In this document: one piece after another, positions 1 through 10,515 of the stretch
How the letters are laid out: the number at the start of each line of letters is the position of its first letter
Position numbering within the stretch: the first letter of the stretch is position 1
Notes under the pieces: generated by a model
What the model saw: only the letters and a program-made list of their open reading frames with translations
Database searches by the model: none
Told to the model about the DNA's origin: nothing
Source of the DNA: Sphingomonas arvum
Lineage (GTDB): Bacteria > Pseudomonadota > Alphaproteobacteria > Sphingomonadales > Sphingomonadaceae
Assembly (NCBI RefSeq): GCF_026013565.1
Contig: NZ_JAPDOB010000001.1
Coordinates: 124,001 to 188,000, forward strand
Length of the DNA stretch: 64,000 nt
Reading direction: 5' to 3'
Translations under genes and position numbers: made by a program

Positions 1-4
1 CCGA

Positions 5-478
5 TCATCGCTGCCAGTTGTCCGACTTGCCGCCCGACTTGCCGGTGACCTCGATCCCGCCGATCACCATGGTCCGATCAACCGCCTTGAGCATGTCGAA
101 TAGTGTCAGGCAGGCGACCGACACGGCTGTCAGCGCCTCCAACTCCACGCCCGTCACACCGACCGTTTTGACCTCGGCGCTGATCCAGAATCCCGGTAGG
201 GACTCGTCGGCCGTGATCTGCACCGCCGCCTTGCTCAGCGGGAGGGGGTGGCACAGCGGGACGAGGTCGGCAGTGCGCTTGGCGGCCATGATCCCGGCCA
301 GTTCGGCGGTCTGCACCACCGCGCCTTTGGGCGTCGTACCGGCCAGCACGGCCGCGAGCGTCTCTGGCTGGCAGGTCAGCTGTCCGACGGCCGTTGCCAC
401 CCGCTCCGTCGGCGTCTTTCCCGACACATCAATCATCCGCGCACGGCCGGCCGCATCCAGGTGCGTCAGCCTGCTCAT
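5..478 (-). CDS. moaC: Cyclic pyranopterin monophosphate synthase MoaC
   Basis: Catalyses the second step of molybdenum cofactor synthesis, converting the 3',8-cyclo-GTP product of MoaA to cyclic pyranopterin monophosphate. The 157-residue length is normal for MoaC. The family signatures LVPLCHPLPL (about residues 72-81, containing the conserved catalytic His) and the GVELEALTAVSVACLTLFDM helix are present, and the C-terminal KSGG segment is typical. The ATG overlaps the TGA of moaB by 4 nt, so it is translated from the same message as moaB, moaE and moaD. It is the last gene of the operon visible here. MoaA is not in the window. Confidence 0.97.
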   Translation of the reverse strand: MSRLTHLDAAGRARMIDVSGKTPTERVATAVGQLTCQPETLAAVLAGTTPKGAVVQTAELAGIMAAKRTADLVPLCHPLPLSKAAVQITADESLPGFWISAEVKTVGVTGVELEALTAVSVACLTLFDMLKAVDRTMVIGGIEVTGKSGGKSDNWQR

Positions 479-1014
479 GCGCAGATGTCCCGCAGGCGGG
501 GGATCTGCCCCGCCAGCGAGCAGGGCCGGTAACGGCTGTCGAGTTCCAAACCTAGCACCAGGTCCCAGGCGTCGCGGCAGGCGCCGGTGGAGCCCGGCAG
601 GCAGAAGATGAACGTGTCCTCGATCTGACCGGCGAAAGCCCTCGACTGGAGGGTGGAGACACCCACCGTGCCAAGGCTCGCTTGATGGAAGACGATCTTA
701 AAACCCTCCATCTCCCGCCGGAGCAGCGGCTTCACCGCCTCTGGCGTGACGTCGCGCGGGGCAAAGCCGGTTCCGCCGGTGGAGAGGATCAGGTCCACGC
801 CCGCGTCCGCGACCCACGCCTTCACCTGTGCGCGAATGGCGTCCACGTCGTCGGCGACGATCGCCTTGCCGGCCAATTCGTGGCCGGCGGCGGTCAGCCG
901 CTCAATCAGCGTCGCGCCCGACGTGTCCTGCGCCTCCGTGCGGGTGTCAGACACGGTCAGTACGGCGATCCGCAAGGGGTGGAGAGGCAGGCTTCCGTCG
1001 ATTCGTCCGGGCAA
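475..1014 (-). CDS. moaB: Molybdenum cofactor biosynthesis protein B (MoaB)
   Basis: MoaB/Mog-fold protein, 179 residues, presumed to act on molybdopterin (adenylylation-like step). The N-terminal strand RIAVLTVSDTR and the DLILSTGGTGFAPRDVTPEAV loop are the classic MPT-binding motif of the MoaB/MogA/MoeA fold, and FCLPGSTGA near the C terminus is the second conserved loop. The start is a TTG, chosen because a GGAG lies about 9 nt upstream and it sits just after the moaE stop. An internal start nearer RIAVLTV cannot be excluded. It overlaps moaC by 4 nt. Confidence 0.95.
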   Translation of the reverse strand: MPGRIDGSLPLHPLRIAVLTVSDTRTEAQDTSGATLIERLTAAGHELAGKAIVADDVDAIRAQVKAWVADAGVDLILSTGGTGFAPRDVTPEAVKPLLRREMEGFKIVFHQASLGTVGVSTLQSRAFAGQIEDTFIFCLPGSTGACRDAWDLVLGLELDSRYRPCSLAGQIPRLRDICA

Positions 1015-1017
1015 AGC

Positions 1018-1476
1018 TCAACTCCAACGTGCGCGCTCGCGATGGTCGTCGTCGGTCGGCTCGACCCAAGTCGAGCCGTCCGCCCCATCTTCACGCTTCC
1101 AGAACAGGGCCTCGGTCTTAAGGCGATCCATCAGGTAATCGGCCGCTTCAAACGCAGCGCGGCGATGCGCGGCGGCTGCCGCCACCCACACGATTGCCTC
1201 GCCGGGAGCAATCGCGCCGGCCCGATGAATGAGGTCAATCCCTGCGACGTTGAACCGTTCGGCGCCGGCGGCGGCGATCTCATCCAGCGAGCGCTGGGTC
1301 AGCCGCGCGTGGTGCTGCAGGAACAACGTCTCCACCGCCAGTCCATTCCGGTTTGCGCCTCGGGCCAAGCCGGTGAACGTCACGACCGCTCCGGTGCCCG
1401 CGTCGATCTGCTTGGCGAAGGCGGCGAGCGCCGCAGCCGGGTCGAACGGCTCCAGGCAGAGGCGCGCCCGCCACAT
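1018..1476 (-). CDS. moaE: Molybdopterin synthase catalytic subunit MoaE
   Basis: Large subunit of molybdopterin synthase, which inserts dithiolene sulfur from thiocarboxylated MoaD into cyclic pyranopterin monophosphate. The 152 residues contain the GAVVTFTGLAR strand, the HRAGAIAPGEA loop and the MDRLKTEALFWKRE segment, whose two lysines match the catalytic lysines of the family. It lies 3 nt after the moaD stop and 3 nt before moaB, so all four moa genes form one operon. The C terminus carries a short charged tail. Confidence 0.96.
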   Translation of the reverse strand: MWRARLCLEPFDPAAALAAFAKQIDAGTGAVVTFTGLARGANRNGLAVETLFLQHHARLTQRSLDEIAAAGAERFNVAGIDLIHRAGAIAPGEAIVWVAAAAAHRRAAFEAADYLMDRLKTEALFWKREDGADGSTWVEPTDDDHRERARWS

Positions 1477-1479
1477 GGC

Positions 1480-1719
1480 TCAGCCGCCGGACACCGGCGG
1501 GAAGAACTCGACCGTCCCGCCCGCGCCCACCAGATGGTCTTCGCCGGCGATGACGTCGTGCACGCACGCGCGCACCCGCTGGCTCAGGATCTCCGCTCGC
1601 GCAAGTGGGTGGCGGTCGGCAATTGCGGCGCGCAGCTGACCGATCGAGCAGTCGGCCATGTCCAGCTTCATCTGCTCGCCCAGCAGATCAGCCAGTCTGC
1701 CATAGAAACGCACGTTCAT
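1480..1719 (-). CDS. moaD: Molybdopterin synthase sulfur carrier subunit MoaD
   Basis: Ubiquitin-fold sulfur carrier of molybdopterin synthase. It is 79 residues from an ATG at 1719, starting MNVRFYGRLADLLGEQ. It ends exactly in Gly-Gly (PPVSGG), the diglycine that is adenylylated by MoeB and thiocarboxylated. The open frame extends further upstream to 1836, but those extra residues do not resemble MoaD, so the internal ATG is preferred. It follows the hybrid histidine kinase gene with a gap of about 110 nt and is immediately followed by moaE. Confidence 0.95.
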   Translation of the reverse strand: MNVRFYGRLADLLGEQMKLDMADCSIGQLRAAIADRHPLARAEILSQRVRACVHDVIAGEDHLVGAGGTVEFFPPVSGG

Positions 1720-1832
1720 CTGCAAGCCCTCGTATTCAAAGGCGCTGGTCACCCGTTCCACCGGCCGGTCAACAAGGGACTTAGCCGCACTGGGCTGCGA
1801 AGAGGTATGGTCCTGAAGCGTTCGCCCTGACT

Positions 1833-3869
<2,037 letters not shown>

Positions 3870-3881
3870 GCGCGGCTCACC

Positions 3882-4526
3882 TCAGAACTCTCCGTCCATG
3901 GTCTCGGCGATGAACCCGCCAAGCAACTCCTTAAGGGCAAGCAGCGACGACATGTTCATCATCATCGCGATATAGCCCCTGAGGTCGCGTTCGCGGACCG
4001 AAAAGGTGATGTACAGGAACAGGACGAGCCCGGCATCAGCGTCGTCGTCCTGCTGCTGGTTGAGCAGGTCCGTCCCGTCACCCCTGACTACCTGCGGGAT
4101 CGACATGGTGAGCGGCCGCTTGAGCATGTTCGCCATGGTCGCGAGGCAGTTATTCAGGATGACATTGCCGGTCTCGGCCAATGCCTCATGTTCCATCTCC
4201 GCGACTTCCGAATCGGGCATTTCCGGCCCGATCACCGCCCGTACCAGTTCCAGGCTGCGGGCCTGGGGAAAGATCAGCAACGCGCCCCCTGAAAACGCTC
4301 CGGTGAAGTTCTGCTTCACGGCCACCAGCTTGTCGCCACTCTGCTGCACCAGCAGGGCGGCGGCCCGCTTGCGGCTGAGCACCTCGACGCTGGGCACGGA
4401 CAGCAGCACATGTTCGCCAACCATCTTGCGTAAGGACAGGGCAGCCCTGCTCACGCCGATGTTGACGACCTCCGTCAGCGCGTCCTGCTCGAGTTCGGAT
4501 AGCTCGATCTCATCCACACTGCTCAT
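3882..4526 (-). CDS. cheC: CheC-family chemotaxis phosphatase-like protein
   Basis: CheC/CheX/FliY-type protein, 214 residues. Two copies of the family's E-x(2-3)-N phosphatase motif can be seen: LTEVVNIGVSRAALSL near the N terminus and LAETGNVILNNCL about residue 115-130. Each would place a Glu and an Asn to attack phospho-CheY. It overlaps the CheY-like gene upstream by 4 nt, which makes that receiver its likely substrate. CheC is not universal in alphaproteobacterial chemotaxis operons, so its presence next to a receiver and CheB/CheR is informative. The function as phosphatase is inferred from the motifs. Confidence 0.85.
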   Translation of the reverse strand: MSSVDEIELSELEQDALTEVVNIGVSRAALSLRKMVGEHVLLSVPSVEVLSRKRAAALLVQQSGDKLVAVKQNFTGAFSGGALLIFPQARSLELVRAVIGPEMPDSEVAEMEHEALAETGNVILNNCLATMANMLKRPLTMSIPQVVRGDGTDLLNQQQDDDADAGLVLFLYITFSVRERDLRGYIAMMMNMSSLLALKELLGGFIAETMDGEF

Positions 4527-4903
4527 TCCGCCGCCCGCAATCGCAGCGCGGCCCCCGACAGAAAGCCTTGAAGACCTTCGGCCGTCAGTGGCTTGGCGAC
4601 GAAGGAAGCGTTGATCGCGCGCGCCTGGGCGATGATCTCGTCCTGGATGTTGGCGGTGATAATCGCGATCGGCATGGCTGGGTGAGTGCCGCGAAGCTCG
4701 GTCGCAAGGGAGAGGCCGTCCCGCTCCGTCATGTTGAAGTCGATCAGCGCCACGTCGATCCGCTCGCGGCCCACGATCTCCATCGCTTCCGCGGCGCTGC
4801 CGGCTTCGACCTTGGTCCAGTCCGGCTGAAGCGCGCGCAGCGCCTTGCCCGCGTTGATCCGCGCAAGCTTGCTGTCATCCACCACAAGGACGTTTACGCT
4901 CAC
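4523..4903 (-). CDS. CheY-like single-domain response regulator
   Basis: A 126-residue receiver domain with no output domain. The acidic pair and loop VVDDSKLAR, phosphoacceptor Asp in ALIDFNM, the switch Thr in IITAN and the Lys in VAKPLT are all present. The start is taken as the GTG at 4903, because a GGGGG tract lies about 4 nt upstream and homology begins at VNVLVVDDS. The open frame reaches 4951. It is followed by cheC with a 4-nt overlap. It is the only stand-alone receiver in the cluster and so the probable soluble output of CheA. Confidence 0.92.
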   Translation of the reverse strand: MSVNVLVVDDSKLARINAGKALRALQPDWTKVEAGSAAEAMEIVGRERIDVALIDFNMTERDGLSLATELRGTHPAMPIAIITANIQDEIIAQARAINASFVAKPLTAEGLQGFLSGAALRLRAAE

Positions 4904-4987
4904 GATACCCCCACGAACAACAGGACTAACCCCAGCCGGGTAAGCACCCATACACCAGCATCAATGCGGCAACGCAACATTTCGCCT

Positions 4988-5248
4988 TTAAATGGCGGTT
5001 CTTGCAGGCGGACCTTCGCTTCTGTCGAGAAGCTGACACAACCAGTCCGGAAGCATCGGAGCACCGCCCGGCGCCAGGCTGGCACCCGAGCCCCATATGA
5101 TCTGCACCAACGCCGTATGCAAATGCTCGCAGCGGGTGAGGTCAAGCGGCCGTGCTTGCTGAAGGAGGAGCTGCAACAGCGCCTCGGCGTCCTCCGCCCC
5201 GCACTGGCCAACGAGCCGAATGACGTCCGGTTCTGCGCGGATCGTCAT
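4988..5248 (-). CDS. Small STAS-like protein of the chemosensory operon
   Basis: An 86-residue protein whose pattern of beta strands and helices (MTIRAEPDVIRLVGQ, AEALLQLL, PLDLTRCEHLHTALVQI) resembles STAS/anti-sigma-factor-antagonist domains. The region PLDLTRCEHLHTALVQ matches where the phosphorylatable Ser of STAS domains sits (vDls...), but no clear Ser is there, so it may not be phosphorylated. It overlaps cheA by 4 nt. Similar small STAS proteins occur in some chemosensory operons; the role is unknown. Confidence 0.7.
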   Translation of the reverse strand: MTIRAEPDVIRLVGQCGAEDAEALLQLLLQQARPLDLTRCEHLHTALVQIIWGSGASLAPGGAPMLPDWLCQLLDRSEGPPARTAI

Positions 5249-7185
5249 CCGATCACCTCCGACAGGTTGAGGATGAACAGCACGCTGCCGTCGTTCATCA
5301 GGGTGGTGCCGGACACCAGCGGGACCGACGAGAGCAGTCCGGTCATCGGCCGGAGGATCACCTCAGACCGGCTGGAGAAGTCGTCCACGACGAGGCCGAC
5401 GAGGCCGACCGGGCTGCCGACGACCAGCACCCGTCGGTCGCCTTCGCACCTGTCCGCCTGCAGCCCGAGCAAGTCGGCCAAGGCAAGCAACGGGATGGTG
5501 GTATCGCGCAGCACGAACGCCTGGCCGGTGCCGACCGGCCGGATCGCCGCGGCCGGAATGCGGGCAGTCTGGACCACCGCTTCGACCGGCACCGCGAAGC
5601 GTTCGCCGGCGACCGTGATGGTGAGGACCGAGGTGAGCGCCGCAGTCGCGGGCAGATGAATAGTCACGGTGGTGCCCTCACCCGGCCGGCTGGCGAGAAC
5701 CGTGCGCCCACCGAGCCGCTCGACCGCTGCCTTGACCGCGTCCATTCCGACACCGCGCCCGGACAGGTCCGTCACTTCGGCGGCCGACGAGAAGCCGGGC
5801 GCGAACACCAATTGCACGGCCTCTTCATCGCTCAGCTCCGCGGCCCTTTCGGCGCCATGCAGCCCCCGCTGGACGGCAAGCCGGCGCATAACCGCCGGGT
5901 CGATGCCCTTGCCGTCGTCCGCCAGCTCGACGACCAGCTCGCTGCCGACCGACCCGGCCGACAGCCGGATCGTGCCGCGTGGCGACTTGCCTTGCGCCGC
6001 GCGGGTTTCCGGCGGCTCGATGCCATGATCCAGCGCATTTCGCGCTAGGTGCAGCAGCGGGTCGAACAGGGCATCGGCGATGGCCTTGTCGACCGTGGTG
6101 TCCAGGCCTTGCTGCTCCAGCTCGACCTCCCGGCCAAGCCTGGACGCGGTGTCGCGCACCAACCGCGCGACACGGCGGAACACCCGGTCGACCGGGACCA
6201 GCCGCATGGCCATCACGGTCCGGTGCATGTTTCGCAGCACCCGGTCCATGGCCGCACCGGACGTCCGCAACTCGCCGTCGAGCCCGCCGTCAAGCGACGC
6301 CCCAGCCACGGCGCCGAACTGGTTGCGCGCGACCAGCAGCTCGCCGATGAGGTCGAGCAGCCGATCGACCTGCCCGGCGTCGACCCGGATGGTCGGGTCG
6401 GCCGCGACCGCAGTGGGAGCGGCTTGCCCGCGTGAAGCGGCTGCGGGCTGCACCGCGGCCAACTCAACCTGGTCCGGGATGAGTCGAAACACCGGCGAGA
6501 CGTCGCCCAGCTCAGCCGAGCTCAGCGCCTGGATCGACAACAGGCAGCGATAGGGGTCCAGCTGCTCGAGGGCGGGCCATGGCTCCCGCGCTTCGACCCG
6601 CACCGCCACCAGCTGCGGAATGGCGGCGACCAGCGCGAGCGGGTCGTCGCCTGCGAAGAAACAATCCTCGCGCGGCAGGTAGCGGATGGCGGTTAGGCGC
6701 CGGCCGGCCGCACCAGCCGTCGCGATTGCCGCGCGTTCCTCCTCGACCAACTCCGTCGCCCACCGGGAGTCGACAGGCGATGGGGCAGGCTCCTTCGCGG
6801 CATCGGATCTCGCACCCCGCAGCCGAGCGCCGATCTCCGCGCCGACCGCTGCGGCATCGCCGGGCAGCTCGCCGGCCGCGGCGACCTCGTCCATCCAGCG
6901 ATCGCACTGATCGATGCACGCCACCAGCGCTCGCGCTCGCTCCGGATCGACCGCAGCGCCGGCTGATCTGGCCGTGCCCAGCAGGTCCTCAGCGGCATGA
7001 AGCATCGCTTCCATCGGCCGCAGCCCGACAATGGCGGCCGAACCCTTGAGCGTGTGAACCGCGCGGAACGCACTGTCGATCACCGGCCCGGTGCTGCCGT
7101 TCCTGACCAGGGCCGCGCAGTCGTCGCCGGCCTGTGCCACCAGGTCGCGCCCTTCAATCAAGAATTGCTCGAGCAGCTCATCCAT
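5245..7185 (-). CDS. cheA: Chemotaxis histidine kinase CheA
   Basis: Central kinase of the chemosensory array, 646 residues. P1/HPt domain about 1-110 with phosphoacceptor His44 in AVHTLKGSA. The region about 140-250 is not a standard P2 but a distinct domain (conserved FFAGDDPLALV, EPWPALEQLDPY) seen in some alphaproteobacterial CheA proteins. P3 dimerisation about 265-340, HATPase with N-box LHLARNALDHGIEPPETR and G-boxes DDGKGIDP and GRGVGMDAV, and a C-terminal CheW-like P5 domain about 505-640. It overlaps the STAS gene by 4 nt downstream and cheR by 1 nt upstream. Confidence 0.96.
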   Translation of the reverse strand: MDELLEQFLIEGRDLVAQAGDDCAALVRNGSTGPVIDSAFRAVHTLKGSAAIVGLRPMEAMLHAAEDLLGTARSAGAAVDPERARALVACIDQCDRWMDEVAAAGELPGDAAAVGAEIGARLRGARSDAAKEPAPSPVDSRWATELVEEERAAIATAGAAGRRLTAIRYLPREDCFFAGDDPLALVAAIPQLVAVRVEAREPWPALEQLDPYRCLLSIQALSSAELGDVSPVFRLIPDQVELAAVQPAAASRGQAAPTAVAADPTIRVDAGQVDRLLDLIGELLVARNQFGAVAGASLDGGLDGELRTSGAAMDRVLRNMHRTVMAMRLVPVDRVFRRVARLVRDTASRLGREVELEQQGLDTTVDKAIADALFDPLLHLARNALDHGIEPPETRAAQGKSPRGTIRLSAGSVGSELVVELADDGKGIDPAVMRRLAVQRGLHGAERAAELSDEEAVQLVFAPGFSSAAEVTDLSGRGVGMDAVKAAVERLGGRTVLASRPGEGTTVTIHLPATAALTSVLTITVAGERFAVPVEAVVQTARIPAAAIRPVGTGQAFVLRDTTIPLLALADLLGLQADRCEGDRRVLVVGSPVGLVGLVVDDFSSRSEVILRPMTGLLSSVPLVSGTTLMNDGSVLFILNLSEVIG

Positions 7186-8018
7186 CAGCAGCGCCGGTAG
7201 GTGATGGCGTCAGGGAAGCGGCACAGTTGGAACTGATCGGAAATCCGGCTCATGCTCTCCGTATGGCCGAGGCAGAGGTAGCCGCCGGGCGCAAGCGCCC
7301 CGTGCAGATGGTTGGCGGCCACCTTGCGGGATTCCTCGTCGAAATAGATCAGCAGGTTGCGGCAGAAGATGACGTCGAACTGGCCCAGGGCCGCCATCGA
7401 CGCCCCATCCGCCAGGTTGCAGGGCACGAAGCGCACCGATTCCTTGAGGTCGGTAATGATCTCGCGCGTGCCGTCCCGCTCGGGCTCAAAATATCCGTCC
7501 AGCACCTCCGCGGGAAGCTTGGACAGCGCGCGCGGACCATACCGCCCGGCCTGGGCCGCGGCGATCGCGTCGGTGTCGATGTCGGAGCCCACGATCTCGA
7601 CATGGTAGACGTCGACCATGGCCCAATTCTCCAGCAGCCACAGCGCGATCGAATAGGGTTCCTCCCCGGTCGAACAGGGCATGGACCAGATGCGCACCAG
7701 GTCACCTGGCCGACGGCCGCGCACCACATCGGGCAACAGCGAACGGCTGAGACACCGAAGCTGGTGCTCCTCGCGATAGAAGTAGGTTTCATTGACGGTG
7801 AAGCTGTTGATCAGGCGCTGCGCCTCCGCCGCGTCCAGCCGGAGCAAGCTTTGGTATTCGGCGAAGTCGCGGACGCCGGTCGCCGCCATCCGCTCCGCCA
7901 CCCGTCGCTCGGCATAGTAGCGCTTCTTCTTTTCGAACCGCATACCCGTCCGGCGATAAACGAACTCGGTCAGCCGGCTGAGCTCGTCCTTGCTGAGGAG
8001 GTGCTCCTCCGAGATCAT
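7185..8018 (-). CDS. cheR: Chemoreceptor glutamate methyltransferase CheR
   Basis: S-adenosylmethionine-dependent methyltransferase that methylates glutamates on chemoreceptors, 277 residues. The N-terminal all-alpha CheR domain is followed by the SAM-binding SMPCSTGEEPYSIAL motif (around residue 110-125) and FDVIFCRNLLIYFD, the hallmark of the family's catalytic core. The tail LCLGHTESM is also conserved. It overlaps cheB by 4 nt. No C-terminal receptor-docking or TPR extension is present. Confidence 0.96.
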   Translation of the reverse strand: MISEEHLLSKDELSRLTEFVYRRTGMRFEKKKRYYAERRVAERMAATGVRDFAEYQSLLRLDAAEAQRLINSFTVNETYFYREEHQLRCLSRSLLPDVVRGRRPGDLVRIWSMPCSTGEEPYSIALWLLENWAMVDVYHVEIVGSDIDTDAIAAAQAGRYGPRALSKLPAEVLDGYFEPERDGTREIITDLKESVRFVPCNLADGASMAALGQFDVIFCRNLLIYFDEESRKVAANHLHGALAPGGYLCLGHTESMSRISDQFQLCRFPDAITYRRC

Positions 8019-9103
8019 GCGAGCGCCTCGACCAGCAGGCCGGCGATCTGGTCGACCGGCGCCACCGTGCTGGCTCCACCAAGCTTCACCAGCTCGCCTG
8101 GCATGCCCCAGACGACGGCGCTTTTCTCGGACTCGGCGATGGTGCGGCCGCCGCCAGCCTTGATTTCAGCCATCGCCGCGGCACCGTCATTGCCCATGCC
8201 CGTCATCAGCACACCAACCAACTGCTCTGGCGGCACCACGCCCAGCGCACTGCGCACCAGCCGGTCGGCGCTCGGGTGCCACGGGTAATTCGGGTCGGCC
8301 GGCGCGGCGCTGGCGACCAGGGTTCCGCCCCGGCGGCGCAGCACCATGTCGGCCTCACCCCGCGCGATGTAGACGGTTCCGGCCTCCACCACCGTTGGCG
8401 CGGACAGCTCCGCGATGTGCAGCGCGCACAGCTTGTCGAGCCGCGTCGCCAAGGCCGAGGTGAAGAAGGCCGGCATGTGCTGGGCCACAAGAATGGGCCA
8501 CGGAAACGAGGCGGGCAGGCCGGTCAGCAGCACCTCCAGGGCGCGGGGTCCACCGGTCGAGGTGCCGACGAGGACCAGCCCCGGCGCGTCGCTCGCCGCC
8601 ACGGGCGCAAGCTTCGCCCCCGCGACGGACTCAGCACGCCGCCGGGTCGTCCGCCCGACGCCCCGGCTCCGCGCCCGGACCCGCTCGGCCAGCCGGCTGC
8701 TCGCCTTGACCCGCGCCTGGGCCGCGGTCCGCACCTTGTCGATCAGCAGCGGTCTCAGCGCGTCGATCTCGAGCGACACTGCGCCGTCCGGCTTGGGCAT
8801 GAAGTCCACCGCGCCCAGTTCCAGCGCTGTCATCGTCTCCGCCGCGCCCTCGGCCGTGCGCCCAGACACCATGACCACCGGGCAGGGCCGCTCGATCATG
8901 ATCCGGTTGAGGCACGCGATCCCGTCGAGCGCCGGCATGTGCACATCGAGCGTGATCACGTCCGGGTGAAAGCTGTGCAGCTTGGCCAGCGCCTCCACCC
9001 CGTCTCGCGCGACCTCCACCTCGAAGTCCGCTTCAGCGGTGAAGATGCCGCTCAGCAGGCGGCGCATGAGCGGGGAATCGTCAACGATCAGGAGGCGGGT
9101 CAT
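8015..9103 (-). CDS. cheB: Chemotaxis response regulator methylesterase CheB
   Basis: Receiver-controlled glutamate methylesterase/glutamine deamidase, 362 residues. Receiver at 1-120 with acidic residues in LLIVDDSP and phosphoacceptor Asp53 in ITLDVHMP. A basic linker follows (about 120-165), then the catalytic domain with VGTSTGGPRALE (nucleophilic Ser), AQHMPAFFT (His) and MGNDGAAAM (Asp). Its counterpart CheR is next in the operon. ATG overlaps the triple-CheW gene by 4 nt. Confidence 0.97.
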   Translation of the reverse strand: MTRLLIVDDSPLMRRLLSGIFTAEADFEVEVARDGVEALAKLHSFHPDVITLDVHMPALDGIACLNRIMIERPCPVVMVSGRTAEGAAETMTALELGAVDFMPKPDGAVSLEIDALRPLLIDKVRTAAQARVKASSRLAERVRARSRGVGRTTRRRAESVAGAKLAPVAASDAPGLVLVGTSTGGPRALEVLLTGLPASFPWPILVAQHMPAFFTSALATRLDKLCALHIAELSAPTVVEAGTVYIARGEADMVLRRRGGTLVASAAPADPNYPWHPSADRLVRSALGVVPPEQLVGVLMTGMGNDGAAAMAEIKAGGGRTIAESEKSAVVWGMPGELVKLGGASTVAPVDQIAGLLVEALA

Positions 9104-10512
9104 GCCGGTGCCGACCGGTCCTCGCGCATCGCCGTCACCATGTCCCGCTCCGCCTTGTCGAGCAGCTCGTGCGGGTCGATCAGGAAGATCATGCCGCCTC
9201 CTTCCACCATGCCGATGCGGTGGATGGCGGCGCTGTCCTGCGCCACGAGTCCGGGGCTGTCCTGAAGGTCGCTGTCGGCCAGCCGGACGATGCCCGAGAC
9301 CGCGTCGACTACAAAACCAGCGCTATCTTCGCCAATGCGGACCACGACGACCCGCCGCCGCGAAGACGGTGATTCCGCCAGGTCGAAACGCCTGGCTTGG
9401 TCGATCACCGGGATCACTCGCCCGCGCAGGTCCATGACGCCGTCGATGAACGGCGGCGCCTTGGGCAGGCGCGAAAGGCGCTCAGGGACGCGCGCGACTT
9501 CCTCCACGCTGGCTAGCGGCAGGCCGTAGCTGTTCTCGCCCAGCGTGAACACCAGCAGCTGTTCCGTCCCGGCCACCTCAGCCTCCTCTTCCTGGGTACC
9601 CTGCGCCATCGCTGCCTCGCGCAGCCGCTCGGCAAGGCCGTCGCGCAGCAGGTGGTCGGTCGACAGCACGGAGATCAGCCGCTGGCCGCCCTCCAGCCGG
9701 CAGACCGATTGAACCTGCGCTTCCTGGTTGCCGCGGGTGAGAACGAGGGGCACCGGATCGATCGCGGCCGCCGGTACGCGCACGATCCCGCGGACATGCT
9801 CGACCACCAGGCCGACCTCCGTCCCGCCGAGCTCAGCGACGATCGCCCGCTGCTCGCCCGCCGCATGGCTCTCCAGCCCGAGCAGCACGGCAAGGTTGAC
9901 CAGCGGCAACAGCCGCCCGCGCAGCGCCATTACGCCGCGCATGGCACCGTCCGTCCGCGGAAGCTCGGCCACGTCCGGCGGCAGCGTCACCACCTCCGCC
10001 ACACTGGTGAGCGGAAGGCCGAACTCCTGGCCGCCCACGTCAAAGGTGAGCAGCTTCTCCTCCGCCTCCAGGATCGCCGGAAGGGCTGGCGCGGCCTTGT
10101 GCACGGTCGCTTCCGCTCTGCCGACCGACGACAACTGCCCGAACCCGGACTCGAGCAGCGCTGGCAAGTCCACCATCCTACCCGGCTGCTCGGGACTTCC
10201 GATGCGCCCCTGCGGCACCATGGCCGACACCCGATCGACCAGCAGGCCGACCGGACCGTCATGCTCGACCACGATCACCCGCTGTTCGGAACTTCGGGCA
10301 GTTCCGTCCTGCGCCAGCAGCTGCGACAAGGCGACTACGGGGATCACCCGCCCGCGAAGGCCCACCACTCCGGCCAATGCCGACGGCGCGAGGGGAGGGC
10401 GCACCAGTCGGGGCTGGCGTAGCACTTCCGTGACCCGGTCAGCCGCGATCGCCAGCCGTTCCGTCCCGACGTCAAACGTCAGGGCCGAGCCAGAGCGCTC
10501 GTCACCCTCCAC
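9100..10512 (-). CDS. Triple CheW-domain coupling protein
   Basis: A 470-residue protein made of three consecutive CheW domains (about 5-140, 150-305 and 320-460). Each shows the CheW pattern: an opening LTFDVG/LVFTLG strand, a central G-VGLRGRVIPVV, MALRGRLLPLV or MDLRGRVIPVI motif, and a closing VDAVSGIV-type strand. Single-domain CheW proteins are about 160 residues, so this is a natural fusion that could bridge several CheA/receptor units. The start is a GTG. It lies between the MCP gene (3 nt gap) and cheB (4 nt overlap) and there is no other cheW in the window. Confidence 0.93.
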   Translation of the reverse strand: MEGDERSGSALTFDVGTERLAIAADRVTEVLRQPRLVRPPLAPSALAGVVGLRGRVIPVVALSQLLAQDGTARSSEQRVIVVEHDGPVGLLVDRVSAMVPQGRIGSPEQPGRMVDLPALLESGFGQLSSVGRAEATVHKAAPALPAILEAEEKLLTFDVGGQEFGLPLTSVAEVVTLPPDVAELPRTDGAMRGVMALRGRLLPLVNLAVLLGLESHAAGEQRAIVAELGGTEVGLVVEHVRGIVRVPAAAIDPVPLVLTRGNQEAQVQSVCRLEGGQRLISVLSTDHLLRDGLAERLREAAMAQGTQEEEAEVAGTEQLLVFTLGENSYGLPLASVEEVARVPERLSRLPKAPPFIDGVMDLRGRVIPVIDQARRFDLAESPSSRRRVVVVRIGEDSAGFVVDAVSGIVRLADSDLQDSPGLVAQDSAAIHRIGMVEGGGMIFLIDPHELLDKAERDMVTAMREDRSAPA

Positions 10513-10515
10513 GGG